Shown here: positions 1-11,108 of the stretch, piece after piece
Layout of the letters: every line of letters begins with the position of its first letter
Numbering within the stretch: position 1 is the stretch's first letter
Assembly (NCBI GenBank): GCA_035461175.1
Contig: DATHVR010000038.1
Span: 1-31,157 of the forward strand
Length of the DNA: 31,157 nt
Source: DATHVR01 sp035461175
GTDB lineage: Bacteria > Actinomycetota > Acidimicrobiia > Spongiisociales > ZC4RG35
Direction of reading: 5' to 3'
Notes under the pieces: generated by a model
The model's input: the letters and a program-made list of their open reading frames with translations, nothing else
What the model was told of the DNA's origin: nothing
The model's database searches: none
Position numbers and translations under genes: made by a program

Positions 1-44
1 CGCGACAGAATTGCGCGTCATGGCGCGCAATTCTGTCGCGAAAA
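1..44. repeat. Dispersed palindromic repeat, copy 1 (left end of window)
   Basis: Two perfect 17-nt arms (1-17 and 24-40) flank the 6-nt loop TCATGG, and AAAA follows at 41-44. The left arm reads CGCGACAGAATTGCGCG. The other full copy, at 6884-6931, extends each arm with TTTT/AAAA, so the first bases of this copy are probably cut off by the window edge. RNA of either strand would form a strong hairpin followed by an A or U run, so it could act as a terminator. It could equally be a REP-like or MITE-like element. Confidence 0.9.
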
Positions 45-70
45 TCCTCTGGGGCCCCCACCACCCGGAG

Positions 71-215
71 CTTTGTCCCCCCCGGTGCCTTGTCCCCCGG
101 AGCGAAGCGAGGGGGGAAGGGACCCGCCGTCAGGCGGGTAGGGGGCGGCCCGGCAGGGCCGGACAAACCCGTCTCCCACATCTCCGTTACCACCGCCAGT
201 CCGTGGGGGACAAAG
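71..215. repeat. Composite intergenic element with 11-nt terminal inverted repeats
   Basis: CTTTGTCCCCC (71-81) is repeated in perfect inverse orientation as GGGGGACAAAG (205-215). Between them lie further inverted repeats: ACCCGCC-GTCA-GGCGGGT (122-139), CGGCCC-GGCA-GGGCCG just after it, and a GCGAAGC mini-hairpin core near 102-108 inside a C-rich/G-rich stretch. A partial second copy of TTGTCCCCCGGAGCGA starts near 90, and a related CCCCGGAGCGAGCG lies at 223-236. I see no coding signal; together with the palindrome it fills the region before glgE. It resembles a non-autonomous mobile or REP-type element, but no transposase is present. Confidence 0.6.
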
Positions 216-267
216 GGTTTTTCCCCGGAGCGAGCGCCTTGAATCAGGCTGGCTGCGGCGACTCTCC

Positions 268-273
268 TACTCT
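268..273 (+). promoter_or_regulatory. Putative -10 box for a leaderless glgE transcript
   Basis: TACTCT fits TANNNT and lies 7 nt before the GTG at 281. No Shine-Dalgarno sequence is properly spaced for that GTG. The same box-to-start spacing recurs at many genes in this window, which is the main reason for choosing GTG 281 as the glgE start. No -35 box is evident. Confidence 0.5.
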
Positions 274-280
274 GACGGGG

Positions 281-2271
<1,991 letters not shown>

Positions 2272-2275
<4 letters not shown>

Positions 2276-5200
2276 AAGACGGCGACACCACCCGCTGGTA
2301 CCAGGACGCAATCATCTACCAGCTCCACGTCCGTGCCTTCCAGGACTCAAACGACGACGGCATCGGCGACTTCCGGGGCCTGACCGAACGTCTCGACTAC
2401 CTCCAGGAGCTGGGAGTGACGGCGGTGTGGCTGCTCCCCTTCTACCCCTCACCCTTGCGTGACGACGGCTACGACATCGGCGATTACACCGCCATCCACC
2501 CGAGCTACGGCACCATGCGCGACTTCGATCGCTTCCTGGCCGCCGCCCACGACCGCGGGTTGAAGGTGATCACCGAACTGGTCATCAACCACACCTCCGA
2601 TCAACACCGCTGGTTCCAGCGGGCCCGCCGGGCCGCCCCCGGCTCCCCCGAACGGGACTTCTACGTCTGGTCCGACACACCCGACAAGTACCAGGACGCC
2701 CGCATCATCTTCACCGACACCGAGCCGTCCAACTGGAGCTGGGATCCGGTGGCGAACGCCTACTTCTGGCATCGCTTCTTCTCGCACCAGCCGGACCTCA
2801 ACTTCGAGAACCCGGCCGTCCACGAGGCTGTGGTCGAGGCCCTCGACTTCTGGCTCGACAAGGGCGTCGACGGTCTCCGCCTCGACGCCGTCCCCTACCT
2901 CTACGAGGAGGAGGGGACGATGTGTGAGAACCTCCCCCAGACCCACGAGTTTCTGAGGAAGCTACGCGCCCACGTCGACGCCAACTACGAGGACAGGATG
3001 CTCCTCGCCGAGGCCAACCAGTGGCCCGAGGACGCCGCTGCCTACTTCGGGGACGGGGACGAGTGCCACATGTGCTTCCACTTCCCGCTCATGCCGCGTC
3101 TGTTCATGGCGGTGAACATGGAGAACCGGTTCCCGGTGATCGACATCCTCGACCAGACCCCCGACATTCCTGACTCGGCGGCGTGGGCGATCTTTCTGCG
3201 CAACCACGACGAGCTCACGCTGGAGATGGTCACCGACGAGGAACGCGACTACATGTACCGGGTCTACGCCGAGGACCCCCAGGCCCGCATCAACCAGGGG
3301 ATCCGCCGCCGGCTTGCCCCGTTGCTGCGCAACGACCGCCGGCAGCTCGAGTTGATGCACGGCCTGCTGCTCTCCCTCCCGGGTACGCCGGTGATGTACT
3401 ACGGCGACGAGATCGGGATGGGTGACAACTTCTATCTGGGCGACCGCAACGGTGTCCGCACCCCGATGCAGTGGTCGCCGGATCGCAACGCCGGCTTCTC
3501 GCGGGCCAATCCCCAGCGGCTCTATTTCCCCGTCATCACCGATCCCGAGTACCACTACGAGGCGATCAACGTCGAGGCCCAGCAGGGGAATTCGTCGTCG
3601 CTGTGGTGGTGGATGAAACAGATGATCGCCCAGCGCAAGGCACTGGCCCCCCTGGCCCGGGGCGACATTCGTTTCCTCACCCCCGACAATCCCAAGGTCC
3701 TGGCCTTCGAGCGGAGCTCCGGCGACGAGACGGTGCTGGTGGTGGCCAACCTCTCACGACGAACTCAGGCGGTGGAGATCGACCTCTCCCACCATGAGGG
3801 AATCGAGCCGGTTGAGATATTCGGCCGCACCCCGTTCCCGACCGTGGGCGACCTCCCCTACTTCCTCACTCCCGGCCCCTACCAGTTCTACTGGTTCCTC
3901 CTCAGCCGGGTTGGACCGGAACCGGACCACGAGCACCCCCGGATCCGCCTGCGGAGCGATATCGACCCCGACGCCGTGTTCCGCGCTCGCACTCAACTGG
4001 CTCGGGCACTTGCCGACGACCTGCCGCACCGACGCTGGTTCCGATCCAAGGCGCACACGATCCGGGACACCGAGATCATCGACGTGATTCCCCTCGGCGC
4101 CGATTCGATCCGCCTCGTGGTGGTGAACGTCGAGTACCTCGACCAGGACCCCGAGAACTACGTCATGCCGCTGGCCGTCGTCGAAGGACACGAGGCCGTC
4201 CACGTGGAGGATCATTCGCCCGACGCCATCGTGGCCACGGTGAGCGGACCCGATGAAGGCCACGCCCTGCTGGTCGATGCCATCGCCGACGAGCGGGTGG
4301 GACGCTCGCTGCTCGGCCTCACCCGGGGACGCAAGCCCCTCCAGGGCGCCCGGTCTGAGGTGACCGGCACCGGCCGCATCCGCCTCAAGGGTCTGTCCGA
4401 GATGCCGGTCACGGTGATCGGCGCGGAGCAATCGAACACCTCCATGGTCTTCGGTGAGAAACTGATTCTCAAGGTCTTCCGCAAGCTGGAACCGGGCGAG
4501 AACCCCGACATCGAGATCTCCCGATATCTGACCGGGCGGTTCGAGCACGTCGCCCCGGTACGGGGAGTGATCACGGGCCGAATCGCCGGCGAGGAGACCT
4601 CCCTCGGCGTGGTCCAGGACTACATCCCCAACCAGGGAGATGCCTGGGACTACTCGGTGGGCATCGTCGGCAACTTCATCGACGAAGTCATCACGCTTCC
4701 CGAGGGCTCCCGCAGCATCTCGGGAAGGATCCGCCATCCGCTCGACCTGACCGGCTCGGAACCACCGGAAGGACTGGCCGACCTGCTGGCGATGTCTTTG
4801 CCCTCGGCCGGCCTGCTCGGTCGACGCACCGCCCAGATGCACGCCGCGCTGGGAGCCCCGTCCGAGGATCCCGACTTCTCCCCGGAGCCGATGACCACCC
4901 TCTACCAGCGCTCGCTCTACCAGGCGATGAGGTCGTCGGTGCGGGAGAACTTCTCCCTGATGCGCAAGCGCCGGACCTCACTCGACGAGGAGACGCGGGA
5001 GGCGGCTGAAGGTCTCCTGGCGCGGGAGTCCGAGATCCTGGAGCGACTCCGGCAGGTGTCGGCCGAGAAGATCACCGCCGTTCGCACCCGCATCCACGGG
5101 GACTTCCACCTCGGCCAGGTCCTGTTCACCGGCAACGACTTCGTGATCATCGACTTCGAGGGGGAGCCGCTCCGGCCGCTGAGCGAACGGCGCATCAAGC

Positions 5201-5544
5201 GCTCGCCGCTGCGGGATGTGGCGGGGATGCTCCGCTCCTACCACTACGCCGCCCGCTCCGGGCTGTTGCGGCGAATCGAGGAAGGGGTAGTCGGCCCCGA
5301 GGCGATAGCCGCACTCGAGCCCTGGGTCGACGCCTGGTTCCAGTGGACCGCTGCCGCCTACCTGGAGGGATACCTGGGAGAGGTCGGGGACTCGGGTGTG
5401 ATCCCGGCCGACCTCGATCACACCCGGGTCCTGCTCGACGCCTATCTGCTGGAGAAGGCGGTCTACGAGCTCGGTTACGAACTCAACAATCGCCCCGACT
5501 GGGTGGGTATCGCCCTGGCCGGGATCCGTCTCCACCTGGCCTGA
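2272..5544 (+). CDS. treS: Trehalose synthase / maltokinase fusion (TreS-Pep2)
   Basis: A 1090-residue bifunctional protein. The GH13 domain (about 1-560) interconverts trehalose and maltose: WYQDAIIYQLHVRAF opens it, the nucleophile is Asp205 in GLRLDAVPYL, the acid/base is Glu247 in LLAEANQW, and the third carboxylate is Asp313 in RNHDE. The C-terminal half (about 580-1090) is a maltokinase (Mak/Pep2) that makes maltose-1-phosphate with ATP. Its aminoglycoside-phosphotransferase-like core shows HGDFHLGQ at 942-949 with catalytic Asp944, and IDFEGE at 960-965 with metal-binding Asp961. Separate treS and pep2 genes or this fusion both occur in actinobacteria. The product feeds directly into the upstream glgE. 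The ATG lies inside the glgE stop (4-nt overlap). A heptamer repeat starts 3 nt after the stop. Confidence 0.95.
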
Positions 5545-5546
5545 GA

Positions 5547-5574
5547 TCGGAAGTCGGAAGTCGGAAGTCGGAAG
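5547..5574. repeat. Tandem heptamer repeat (TCGGAAG)4
   Basis: Four perfect head-to-tail copies of TCGGAAG start 3 nt after the treS stop. Related heptamers (TCGGAGG/TCGGAAG) recur at 21156-21177 in inverse orientation and at 31096-31136. All three sites are intergenic. Confidence 0.9.
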
Positions 5575-5591
5575 CCAGACGCACTTCCGTC

Positions 5592-5635
5592 ACTGAACGG
5601 CACCGCAGATGGGACTGCCATCTTTCCCGTTCAGT
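5592..5635. terminator. Nested hairpin between convergent treS and HIT genes
   Basis: The outer arms ACTGAACGG (5592-5600) and CCGTTCAGT (5627-5635) are perfectly complementary. They enclose an inner hairpin AGATGG (5607-5612), loop GACTG, CCATCT (5618-5623). It lies between the treS stop (5544) and the HIT gene stop (5656), where a bidirectional terminator would be expected. There is no long T tract, so an RNA with another role is possible. Confidence 0.5.
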
Positions 5636-5655
5636 TCTAGCCGCCCCGAGGGCTC

Positions 5656-6105
5656 TTAGAGAGTCGACTCGATGGCGTCCCTGATCGCTTGCGCGTCGCG
5701 GTCGAGAAGCGGCCGCTCGCGTTCCTGCACCGCGGGATAGATGTTCCAGCCGTCTCCGGCATAGCGGGGGATGACGTGAAGGTGGAAGTGGAACACCGTC
5801 TGAAAGGCGGCTTCGCCGTCACAAACGAAGACGTTGATCCCCTCGCAGCGCAGGCGAGAGCGCCGCAAGGCTCGTGCCATCTTGTGGCCTATCGACCAAA
5901 CGTGAACGCCAGTGGCTTCATCGAGGTCTTCGAGGCCCACCGCGTGCTTGCGTGGCACGACGAGTAGGTGGCCCGGCGTGACGGGATTCAGGTCCATGAA
6001 GACCACCACGGTCTCGTTCTCGTACACGACACTGGCCTCGGCCTGTCGGGCGGCGATAGCGCAGAAGATGCACCCCTGCGCCCCCGATGTCGGGGTCTGT
6101 GTCAT
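5656..6105 (-). CDS. HIT-family nucleotide hydrolase/transferase
   Basis: A 149-residue histidine-triad protein. The signature HFHLHVIPR is at 106-114, with the three alternating histidines at 106, 108 and 110. A CIFC pair (Cys12, Cys15) near the N-terminus is typical of zinc-binding Hint-like members. Family members cleave nucleoside phosphoramidates or dinucleoside polyphosphates; the substrate here cannot be read from sequence. The reading frame extends 12 codons further upstream, but ATG 6105 begins just before the conserved GCIFC and has GACTAT (6113-6118) 7 nt upstream, like other starts in this window. It converges with treS and diverges from the membrane-protein gene. Confidence 0.9.
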   Translation of the reverse strand: MTQTPTSGAQGCIFCAIAARQAEASVVYENETVVVFMDLNPVTPGHLLVVPRKHAVGLEDLDEATGVHVWSIGHKMARALRRSRLRCEGINVFVCDGEAAFQTVFHFHLHVIPRYAGDGWNIYPAVQERERPLLDRDAQAIRDAIESTL

Positions 6106-6227
6106 GCGCGGGATAGTCACAGTGCGTCCAGACAGGTGCAACTCATTTGATTCCGGAGCCGACCATCAGGGCAGGCCGGGCGATGGAGCGGGAATCATTC
6201 ACGGGGACGGCGGTTGTACCCAAGATC

Positions 6228-6863
6228 ATGACGACTCCCCTCCTGATTCCCGCTCGCGGCCCCTTGCTCACCAAGCGATTCACCAACCTGCTGGTGGGCC
6301 TGGTTCTGTTCGGAGTGGGAATCGGCATGATGCTCCAGTCGGAAATGGGAGTCTCACCCTGGGACGTCCTCCACGAGGGACTGGCCAACCGGTTCGGCCT
6401 GACGGTGGGGATCTGGTCGATCATCATCTCGGGGGCGGTGCTCCTGGTGTGGATTCCGCTGCGCGAGGCCTACGGGGTGGGAACGATCCTCAACGCGGTG
6501 GTGATCGGAGTGGTGATGGACCTCTCGGTCCTGACCATCCCCACCCCCGAGTCCGTGATCGGAAGGGCGGCGATGGCCCTGGGTGGGATCGTGCTGATCG
6601 GCTACGCCTCCGGTCTCTACATCGGGGCCCGCCTCGGGGCAGGTCCCCGGGACGGCCTCATGACCGGCATCTCCCGGCTCGGGCCTTCCATCCGGCTCAC
6701 CCGGACCGTGATCGAGGTGGGGGCGCTAGTGATCGGCTGGCTGCTGGGCGGGACCCTGGGGATCGGCACCGTGGCCTTCGCAGTGCTGATCGGACCCATC
6801 GTCCAGTTCTTCCTCCCCCGCTTCCACATCGACCTCCCCTGCACCTCCAGCCCCGCCCGCTGA
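6228..6863 (+). CDS. YczE/YyaS/YitT-type integral membrane protein
   Basis: About 211 residues with five or so hydrophobic segments, beginning RFTNLLVGLVLFGVGIGMML and followed by the family-typical GVSPWDVLHEGL. Later come YASGLYIGARLGAGPRDGLMTG and WLLGGTLGIGTVAFAVLIGP, a pattern typical of YczE-like proteins. Their function is not established; a transport or accessory membrane role is usually assumed. The start is uncertain: ATG 6228 gives a short tail before the first membrane segment, while ATG 6183 and TTG 6147 are in frame upstream and none has a clear ribosome binding site. It is divergent from the HIT gene and followed 20 nt later by palindromic repeat copy 2. Confidence 0.75.
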   Translation: MTTPLLIPARGPLLTKRFTNLLVGLVLFGVGIGMMLQSEMGVSPWDVLHEGLANRFGLTVGIWSIIISGAVLLVWIPLREAYGVGTILNAVVIGVVMDLSVLTIPTPESVIGRAAMALGGIVLIGYASGLYIGARLGAGPRDGLMTGISRLGPSIRLTRTVIEVGALVIGWLLGGTLGIGTVAFAVLIGPIVQFFLPRFHIDLPCTSSPAR

Positions 6864-6883
6864 ACCGACTCTCGCAAAAGTGG

Positions 6884-6931
6884 TTTTCGCGACCGAATTG
6901 CGCGGGATAGCGCGCAATTCTGTCGCGAAAA
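6884..6931. repeat. Dispersed palindromic repeat, copy 2
   Basis: Left arm 6884-6904, loop GGATAG (6905-6910), right arm 6911-6931. The 21-nt arms differ from perfect pairing at one position (CCG against CAG). The outer ends are TTTT and AAAA, so RNA from either strand gives a GC-rich hairpin followed by U residues, the form of a bidirectional intrinsic terminator. It lies exactly between two convergent genes, ending 3 nt before the lipoprotein stop codon. The same sequence occurs at 1-44 and, truncated, at 31140-31157. Confidence 0.9.
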
Positions 6932-6934
6932 GGG

Positions 6935-7483
6935 TCAGGGGAGGTAGGTCTGGACGACTGAGACCAGCTCGCCGCCCTCGATGGTGATCATGGCCGGGAC
7001 GACCCCGTCCACGACGCCGTAGACGTCGGGGTTGGAGCCGTCGAGGGCGGCCACGAACTCGTCGTAGTCCACGGGGGTTTCGGTGGGGCTCCCATCCTCG
7101 AAGAGGAGGAGGGCGAGATCGGCCCCGTCGGCGATCGGCACCACCGAGGTCTCATCGGACTCATCGAGGATGAAGAAGTCGTTGGGGAGGTCTTCGCCCT
7201 CTTCGATCACACCGGCCTCGACCGCCGCCCGCCGGGCCTCCTCACCGGAGAGGAGCTCGGCCGGATCGATCATCAGACCGTCCCCTGTCAGACCCCTGAC
7301 CCAGGCAAACATCTCACCGTCGGCCAGGTCGTGGCCCGCCGGCTCGTCGGGGACCGTGGTCGGGGACTCATCCGCCACCCCCGTGGTGGGAGTGGTGGGG
7401 TCGGGTTCGACCGCGTCGCAGGCCGACAGGCCGAGAACGGTGACGAGAACCGTCGCCACCAGAGCGATGTTCTTGCGCAACAT
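6935..7483 (-). CDS. Putative lipoprotein of unknown function
   Basis: 182 residues. The N-terminus is a type II signal peptide: MLRKN, a hydrophobic stretch (6-20), then the lipobox LSAC with Cys22 as the predicted lipidation site. A Thr/Pro/Glu-rich low-complexity linker follows (about 24-50), then an acidic domain with many Asp/Glu that I do not recognise. The mature protein is probably anchored outside the membrane. ATG 7483 is chosen because AAGGA lies at good spacing upstream (GAAGGAATCACACG then ATG); the upstream in-frame ATG at 7504 would place this site inside the gene. The 7484-7620 gap to the divergent GH130 gene holds an inverted repeat ACGCCA-GA-TGGCGT (7504-7517) and no other gene. 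Confidence 0.75.
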   Translation of the reverse strand: MLRKNIALVATVLVTVLGLSACDAVEPDPTTPTTGVADESPTTVPDEPAGHDLADGEMFAWVRGLTGDGLMIDPAELLSGEEARRAAVEAGVIEEGEDLPNDFFILDESDETSVVPIADGADLALLLFEDGSPTETPVDYDEFVAALDGSNPDVYGVVDGVVPAMITIEGGELVSVVQTYLP

Positions 7484-7607
7484 CGTGTGATTCCTTCTTC
7501 TCAACGCCAGATGGCGTACTTCTTGTTTGCCCGGATATGACGAGCAGGATCCGCCGCCGGTTCCCGATGAGTCTCGAGGTCCTTCCTACCGGACCCGGTC
7601 TGCGCCA

Positions 7608-7613
7608 CAATGT
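7608..7613 (+). promoter_or_regulatory. Putative -10 box for leaderless GH130 transcript
   Basis: CAATGT lies 7 nt before GTG 7621, the spacing seen at other starts here. No ribosome binding site is visible. Confidence 0.35.
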
Positions 7614-7620
7614 CGGATAG

Positions 7621-9075
7621 GTGGTCGATGTCACACGTTCCGAGATCCGGATCCACCCCGACCCCGGCCGGGTGATTGCCCGCCCCTTCCTACCCGGGGC
7701 TCCGGCATTCGGCGACGGCCCGTCACGAGTCCACTCGATAGTGGAGCGGATCCGGGCCATCCCGCCCGACCGGGCCGAGGAGGCGACAAGCGCCGTTCGG
7801 GCCGGCTTCCAGGGCCGCCACCACGACCTGGAGAAGACGTGGGCGGCCAACTCGACCGCCGCCATGGCCCTGGCCGGTGTCGACGAAGATCGAGTGCCGG
7901 CAACGATGCGTGACCTGATCGGCGCCTACTTCACCCAGGAGTACGCTATCGAGGCCGCCGCCATCTGCAACCCCTCCATGGTTCCCGCCCCCGGCACGAA
8001 CGACGGCGAGTTCGTCATGAGCATGCGGGCCATCGGCGAGGGGCATATCTCCTCGGTCGAGTTCCGCACCGGGCGGGTGGACGGCGACGGCACGGTCGAC
8101 CTCGACCCGCCCCCTGCCACCCTTTCAACCGGGCGCCGCAGGTCCCCCACCTACACCAAGGAGGAGTTCGGCACCCGTCTCGCCGAGAGCAGTCCCGATC
8201 CGGTGATCGTCAGCGCCATCCTGGGCCGGCTCAGCGACCACTTCTCGATCGACGATCTCGACAAGGCCATCTCCGAGGTCGGCCGGGACGGCGTCAGCGA
8301 GGCCGCTCTGGCCGAGACCCGCCATCTGGTCCATTGGGTCGCCTCCTCCAACTACCAACTCGAGTTCGGGAGTGGCGAGGCTCTCACCCAGCGGGTTCTG
8401 GTGCCGGCCGGGCCGGCGGACAGCCACGGGATGGAGGACGTGCGCTGGGTACGTTTCAGCGAGGACGACTCGACCGACACCTACTACGGGACCTACACCG
8501 CCTTCGACGGCACCCACATCCTCCCCCAGTTGATCGAAACCGATGACTTCACCAGCTTCAGGGTGTCGACTATGAGCGGGGCGGGAGCCCGCAACAAGGG
8601 CATGGCGCTGTTTCCGCGCCGGATAGACGGGGAGTACGTAGCACTGGGCCGGGCCGATCGCGAGAACATCCGCGTGCTCCGCAGCCGCCGCACCCGCCAC
8701 TGGGAACGGCATGAGGTCGTCTACCGGCCGGAGGCGCCATGGGAGTTGATCCAGGTGGGCAACTGCGGGCCACCGATCGAGACACGGGCGGGGTGGCTGG
8801 TGCTCACCCACGGCGTCGGACCGATGCGGCGTTATGCCATCGGCGCCGCCCTGCTCGACCTCGAACGGCCCGAGCAACTGCTGGCCCGCGCCGTCGAGCC
8901 GTTGCTGGAACCGGGTCCCGACGAGCGGGACGGCTACGTTCCCAACGTCGTCTACTCATGCGGCGGGATAGTGGTCGGAAGCAATCTGGTGCTCCCCTAC
9001 GGGTTCTCGGACCGAGAGATCGGGATCGTCACCATGGACCTCGACGAGGTCCTCGCCTCACTCCAGCCCGTCTGA
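7621..9075 (+). CDS. GH130-family glycosidase/phosphorylase
   Basis: 484 residues with the hallmarks of GH130, a five-bladed propeller family acting on beta-mannosides. Visible are ICNPSMVPAP (115-124), FVMSMRAIGEGHISSVEFRTG (131-151) and, in the C-terminal half, YYGTYTAFDG and RNKGMALFPRRIDG. Many members phosphorolyse beta-1,4- or beta-1,2-mannosides, but some subgroups are hydrolases, so the reaction cannot be fixed. There is no signal peptide, so it is probably cytosolic and acts on an internal or imported glycoside. It overlaps by 18 nt, tail to tail, the glycosyltransferase operon on the other strand, which suggests a shared glycoside pathway. The start GTG 7621 has CAATGT upstream. Confidence 0.85.
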   Translation: MVDVTRSEIRIHPDPGRVIARPFLPGAPAFGDGPSRVHSIVERIRAIPPDRAEEATSAVRAGFQGRHHDLEKTWAANSTAAMALAGVDEDRVPATMRDLIGAYFTQEYAIEAAAICNPSMVPAPGTNDGEFVMSMRAIGEGHISSVEFRTGRVDGDGTVDLDPPPATLSTGRRRSPTYTKEEFGTRLAESSPDPVIVSAILGRLSDHFSIDDLDKAISEVGRDGVSEAALAETRHLVHWVASSNYQLEFGSGEALTQRVLVPAGPADSHGMEDVRWVRFSEDDSTDTYYGTYTAFDGTHILPQLIETDDFTSFRVSTMSGAGARNKGMALFPRRIDGEYVALGRADRENIRVLRSRRTRHWERHEVVYRPEAPWELIQVGNCGPPIETRAGWLVLTHGVGPMRRYAIGAALLDLERPEQLLARAVEPLLEPGPDERDGYVPNVVYSCGGIVVGSNLVLPYGFSDREIGIVTMDLDEVLASLQPV

Positions 9076-10107
9076 GCCGGCCAGGGCCCGGATATACGCC
9101 TCGACGTAGCCTGCGGCCATCACCCGGCGGTCGAAACGGGACTCGGCCGCCAGCCGACAGCTCATCCGGTCGAGGCCTCCGACCCGGGTGAGGGCGCCCA
9201 CGGCTTGATCGACCGAGTCGACCAAAAATCCGGTCGATCCATCCTCGATCAACTCGGGCAGGGCTCCCCGCCGCCAACCCACCACGGGGGTGCCGGACAT
9301 CAGCGCCTCCGCCGCCACCAGACCGAAAGGCTCGTCCCACTCGAGTGGCATCAAAAGAGCCTCCGCGCCGCGGTACAGCTCGCCCATCCCGCCGGAATCG
9401 ACCGGGCCTAGATGGACCCGGTCACCGTCGAGGAGCGGGGACACCTGTGATTCGAAGTAAGCCCGGTGCCGCCATTCCAGGGGACCGGCCAGGAGCAGCC
9501 GTCGCTCTGCCTGGATGGCGGCCTGGACGGCCAGGTGGGGAGCCTTCTCAGGGGACATCCTTCCGGCGAAGAGCAAATAACCACCATCGCCCCCACCGGG
9601 GGGAAACGCCTCGGAATCGACCCCGTTGTGGACGGTGGCGACATAACGGAGACCCGGGAAGAAGCGACGTTCGGCGTCGGAGATCGAGACGAAGGGCAGC
9701 TCCCGGTAGCGGTCGAGAGCCGGGTGGACGGCCCGATTCCAGCCCACTCCGTGCAGGGTGGTGACAACCGGACACGGCAGATGCTCGGCGTAGCCGAGGG
9801 CGTGGACGTGGAGGTGGTTGTGGACGACCTCGAAGCGGCCCGCCCGCGCCTGGCGGGCCGCTTCGGCGATGTGGATCTCCTCCCAGATCCGGGGCTCGGG
9901 GACGTGATCGGACTTCCAGGAGTCGAGCGGCGCAGGAGTGGTGGCCACCACCGTGGTGCCCGCTTGTGAACCTCCGGCGGCGAAGACGGTGACTTCATGT
10001 CCTGACTGGACCAGGCCGGCGGCGAGGTCGGCAACCACCCGTTCCCAGGGCCCGTAGCCGGTGGGCGGAACGGCATGGGAGATCGGGGACAACAGCGCGA
10101 TCCGCAT
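9058..10107 (-). CDS. GT4-family glycosyltransferase
   Basis: 349-residue GT-B fold enzyme. The N-terminal Rossmann half starts MRIALLSPISHAVPPTGYGPWERVV, typical of GT4 enzymes. VHNGVD at 159-164 and LLFAGRMSPEKAPHLAVQA at 178-196 open the nucleotide-sugar-binding half, and the EX7E motif is Glu259 to Glu267 in DEPFGLVAAEAL. The donor and acceptor are unknown. ATG 10107 is chosen because it overlaps the preceding gene's TGA by one base (TGATG), indicating translational coupling; the frame extends nine codons upstream without reason. It is the last gene of a three-gene operon, and its 3' end overlaps the GH130 gene by 18 nt. Confidence 0.88.
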   Translation of the reverse strand: MRIALLSPISHAVPPTGYGPWERVVADLAAGLVQSGHEVTVFAAGGSQAGTTVVATTPAPLDSWKSDHVPEPRIWEEIHIAEAARQARAGRFEVVHNHLHVHALGYAEHLPCPVVTTLHGVGWNRAVHPALDRYRELPFVSISDAERRFFPGLRYVATVHNGVDSEAFPPGGGDGGYLLFAGRMSPEKAPHLAVQAAIQAERRLLLAGPLEWRHRAYFESQVSPLLDGDRVHLGPVDSGGMGELYRGAEALLMPLEWDEPFGLVAAEALMSGTPVVGWRRGALPELIEDGSTGFLVDSVDQAVGALTRVGGLDRMSCRLAAESRFDRRVMAAGYVEAYIRALAGSDGLE

Positions 10108-11108
10108 CAGCCGGCCGTCCCCACCTCCGCACAAGCCTGGAGAACGGCCAATGCGGAGATGGTCGACTCGGCGCCCTGGTTACGGTTGATTCCGTCCTTC
10201 TCCAGTCCGTCGTACCCCGCCCCCGAGCCGGGATCGATGAGCATTGCCCCCGAGTCGTTGGCACCCAGAAACCAGCGGCCCGCCCGCCGGACCTCCTCCG
10301 CCCAGCGGAACTCGCCGGTGATGTGCCAGGCGGCGAGGGCAGCCTCGGCGTAGGCGGCGGCCTCGATCGGCTGCTGGTCGAAGCCGGGACGGGGATCTCC
10401 CGGCTCCCAGCCCCCCACGGGGGTGAAGGAGAGATGGTCGCCACGTCGCTCGACCCCCGCCAGCCACTCGAGTATTTCGAGGCCCCGATCGAGGAGGCCG
10501 CGGTGGGAGATGGCGTCGCCGAGCGTGAGGAGGGCCTGGGGGATCCTCCCGTTGGCGTAGGTCAGGCGCCGCTCCGGCCATGGCCGGTTGCCGCATCCGA
10601 GTCGGTCGACGGCCAGTTCCGCCGCCCGGACGGCGGTGATATGGTCGGGTCGGGCGGCGAGGATGGCGGCCGCCCCGAGTGCATGCAAGGCGTAAGGACG
10701 CAGGTGGTCGCCCTCAGGCGGGGCCAGTTGCTCGAAGCCGGCCCGGGCCGCCTCAGCCAGGCCCTGTTCCGGACCCGCCGCCAGTCGACCCAGCGCCCAG
10801 GCCGCCCGGCCCAGATGGTCGCCCGGGTGGGGAGAATCGTGCCATCGTCGGTCGAACCCGAGCCGGTTATGCATCGTCCCGTCCTCCCCGATGGCGTCGA
10901 GGAGGAGGGCCAACAGCGTCGACCGTGCCCGGACGATCTCGGGCGTGGCAACGGGGGTGAGGAGGACCACCAGTGCCCGGGCGGCGTCGTCGACGGTGTA
11001 GCCGTGGCTGCGCCGGGGCACCGCGTAGAGGGCATGCTCGAAGATGCCGGTGTCATCGATCAGTTCGAGCAGATGGGAAAGGTTCGGGCGCGGAAACCAA
11101 TCGATCAC
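10107..11108 (-). CDS. Predicted alpha/alpha-barrel glycan-related protein
   Basis: 333 residues, helix-rich, with repeated Ala/Leu/His helices and motifs such as YTVDDAARALV, HNRLGFDRRW, LTYANGRIPQALL and GLEKDGINRNQGAEST. This pattern resembles six-hairpin (alpha/alpha)6 barrels of glycoside-active proteins, and such proteins often sit beside or are fused to glycosyltransferases. I cannot assign a reaction. The start is GTG 11108, whose GTGA overlaps the preceding gene's TGA by 4 nt; the open frame before it lies inside that gene. It is the middle gene of the operon between two glycosyltransferases, and its stop overlaps the next start by one base. An Asp/Glu catalytic pair is not identifiable by eye. 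Confidence 0.7.
   Translation of the reverse strand: MIDWFPRPNLSHLLELIDDTGIFEHALYAVPRRSHGYTVDDAARALVVLLTPVATPEIVRARSTLLALLLDAIGEDGTMHNRLGFDRRWHDSPHPGDHLGRAAWALGRLAAGPEQGLAEAARAGFEQLAPPEGDHLRPYALHALGAAAILAARPDHITAVRAAELAVDRLGCGNRPWPERRLTYANGRIPQALLTLGDAISHRGLLDRGLEILEWLAGVERRGDHLSFTPVGGWEPGDPRPGFDQQPIEAAAYAEAALAAWHITGEFRWAEEVRRAGRWFLGANDSGAMLIDPGSGAGYDGLEKDGINRNQGAESTISALAVLQACAEVGTAG

Noticed and set aside
11..280. N-terminal extension of GlgE
   Set aside because: The frame is open but runs through palindromes and C/G-rich repeats, and GlgE homology begins only after 281.
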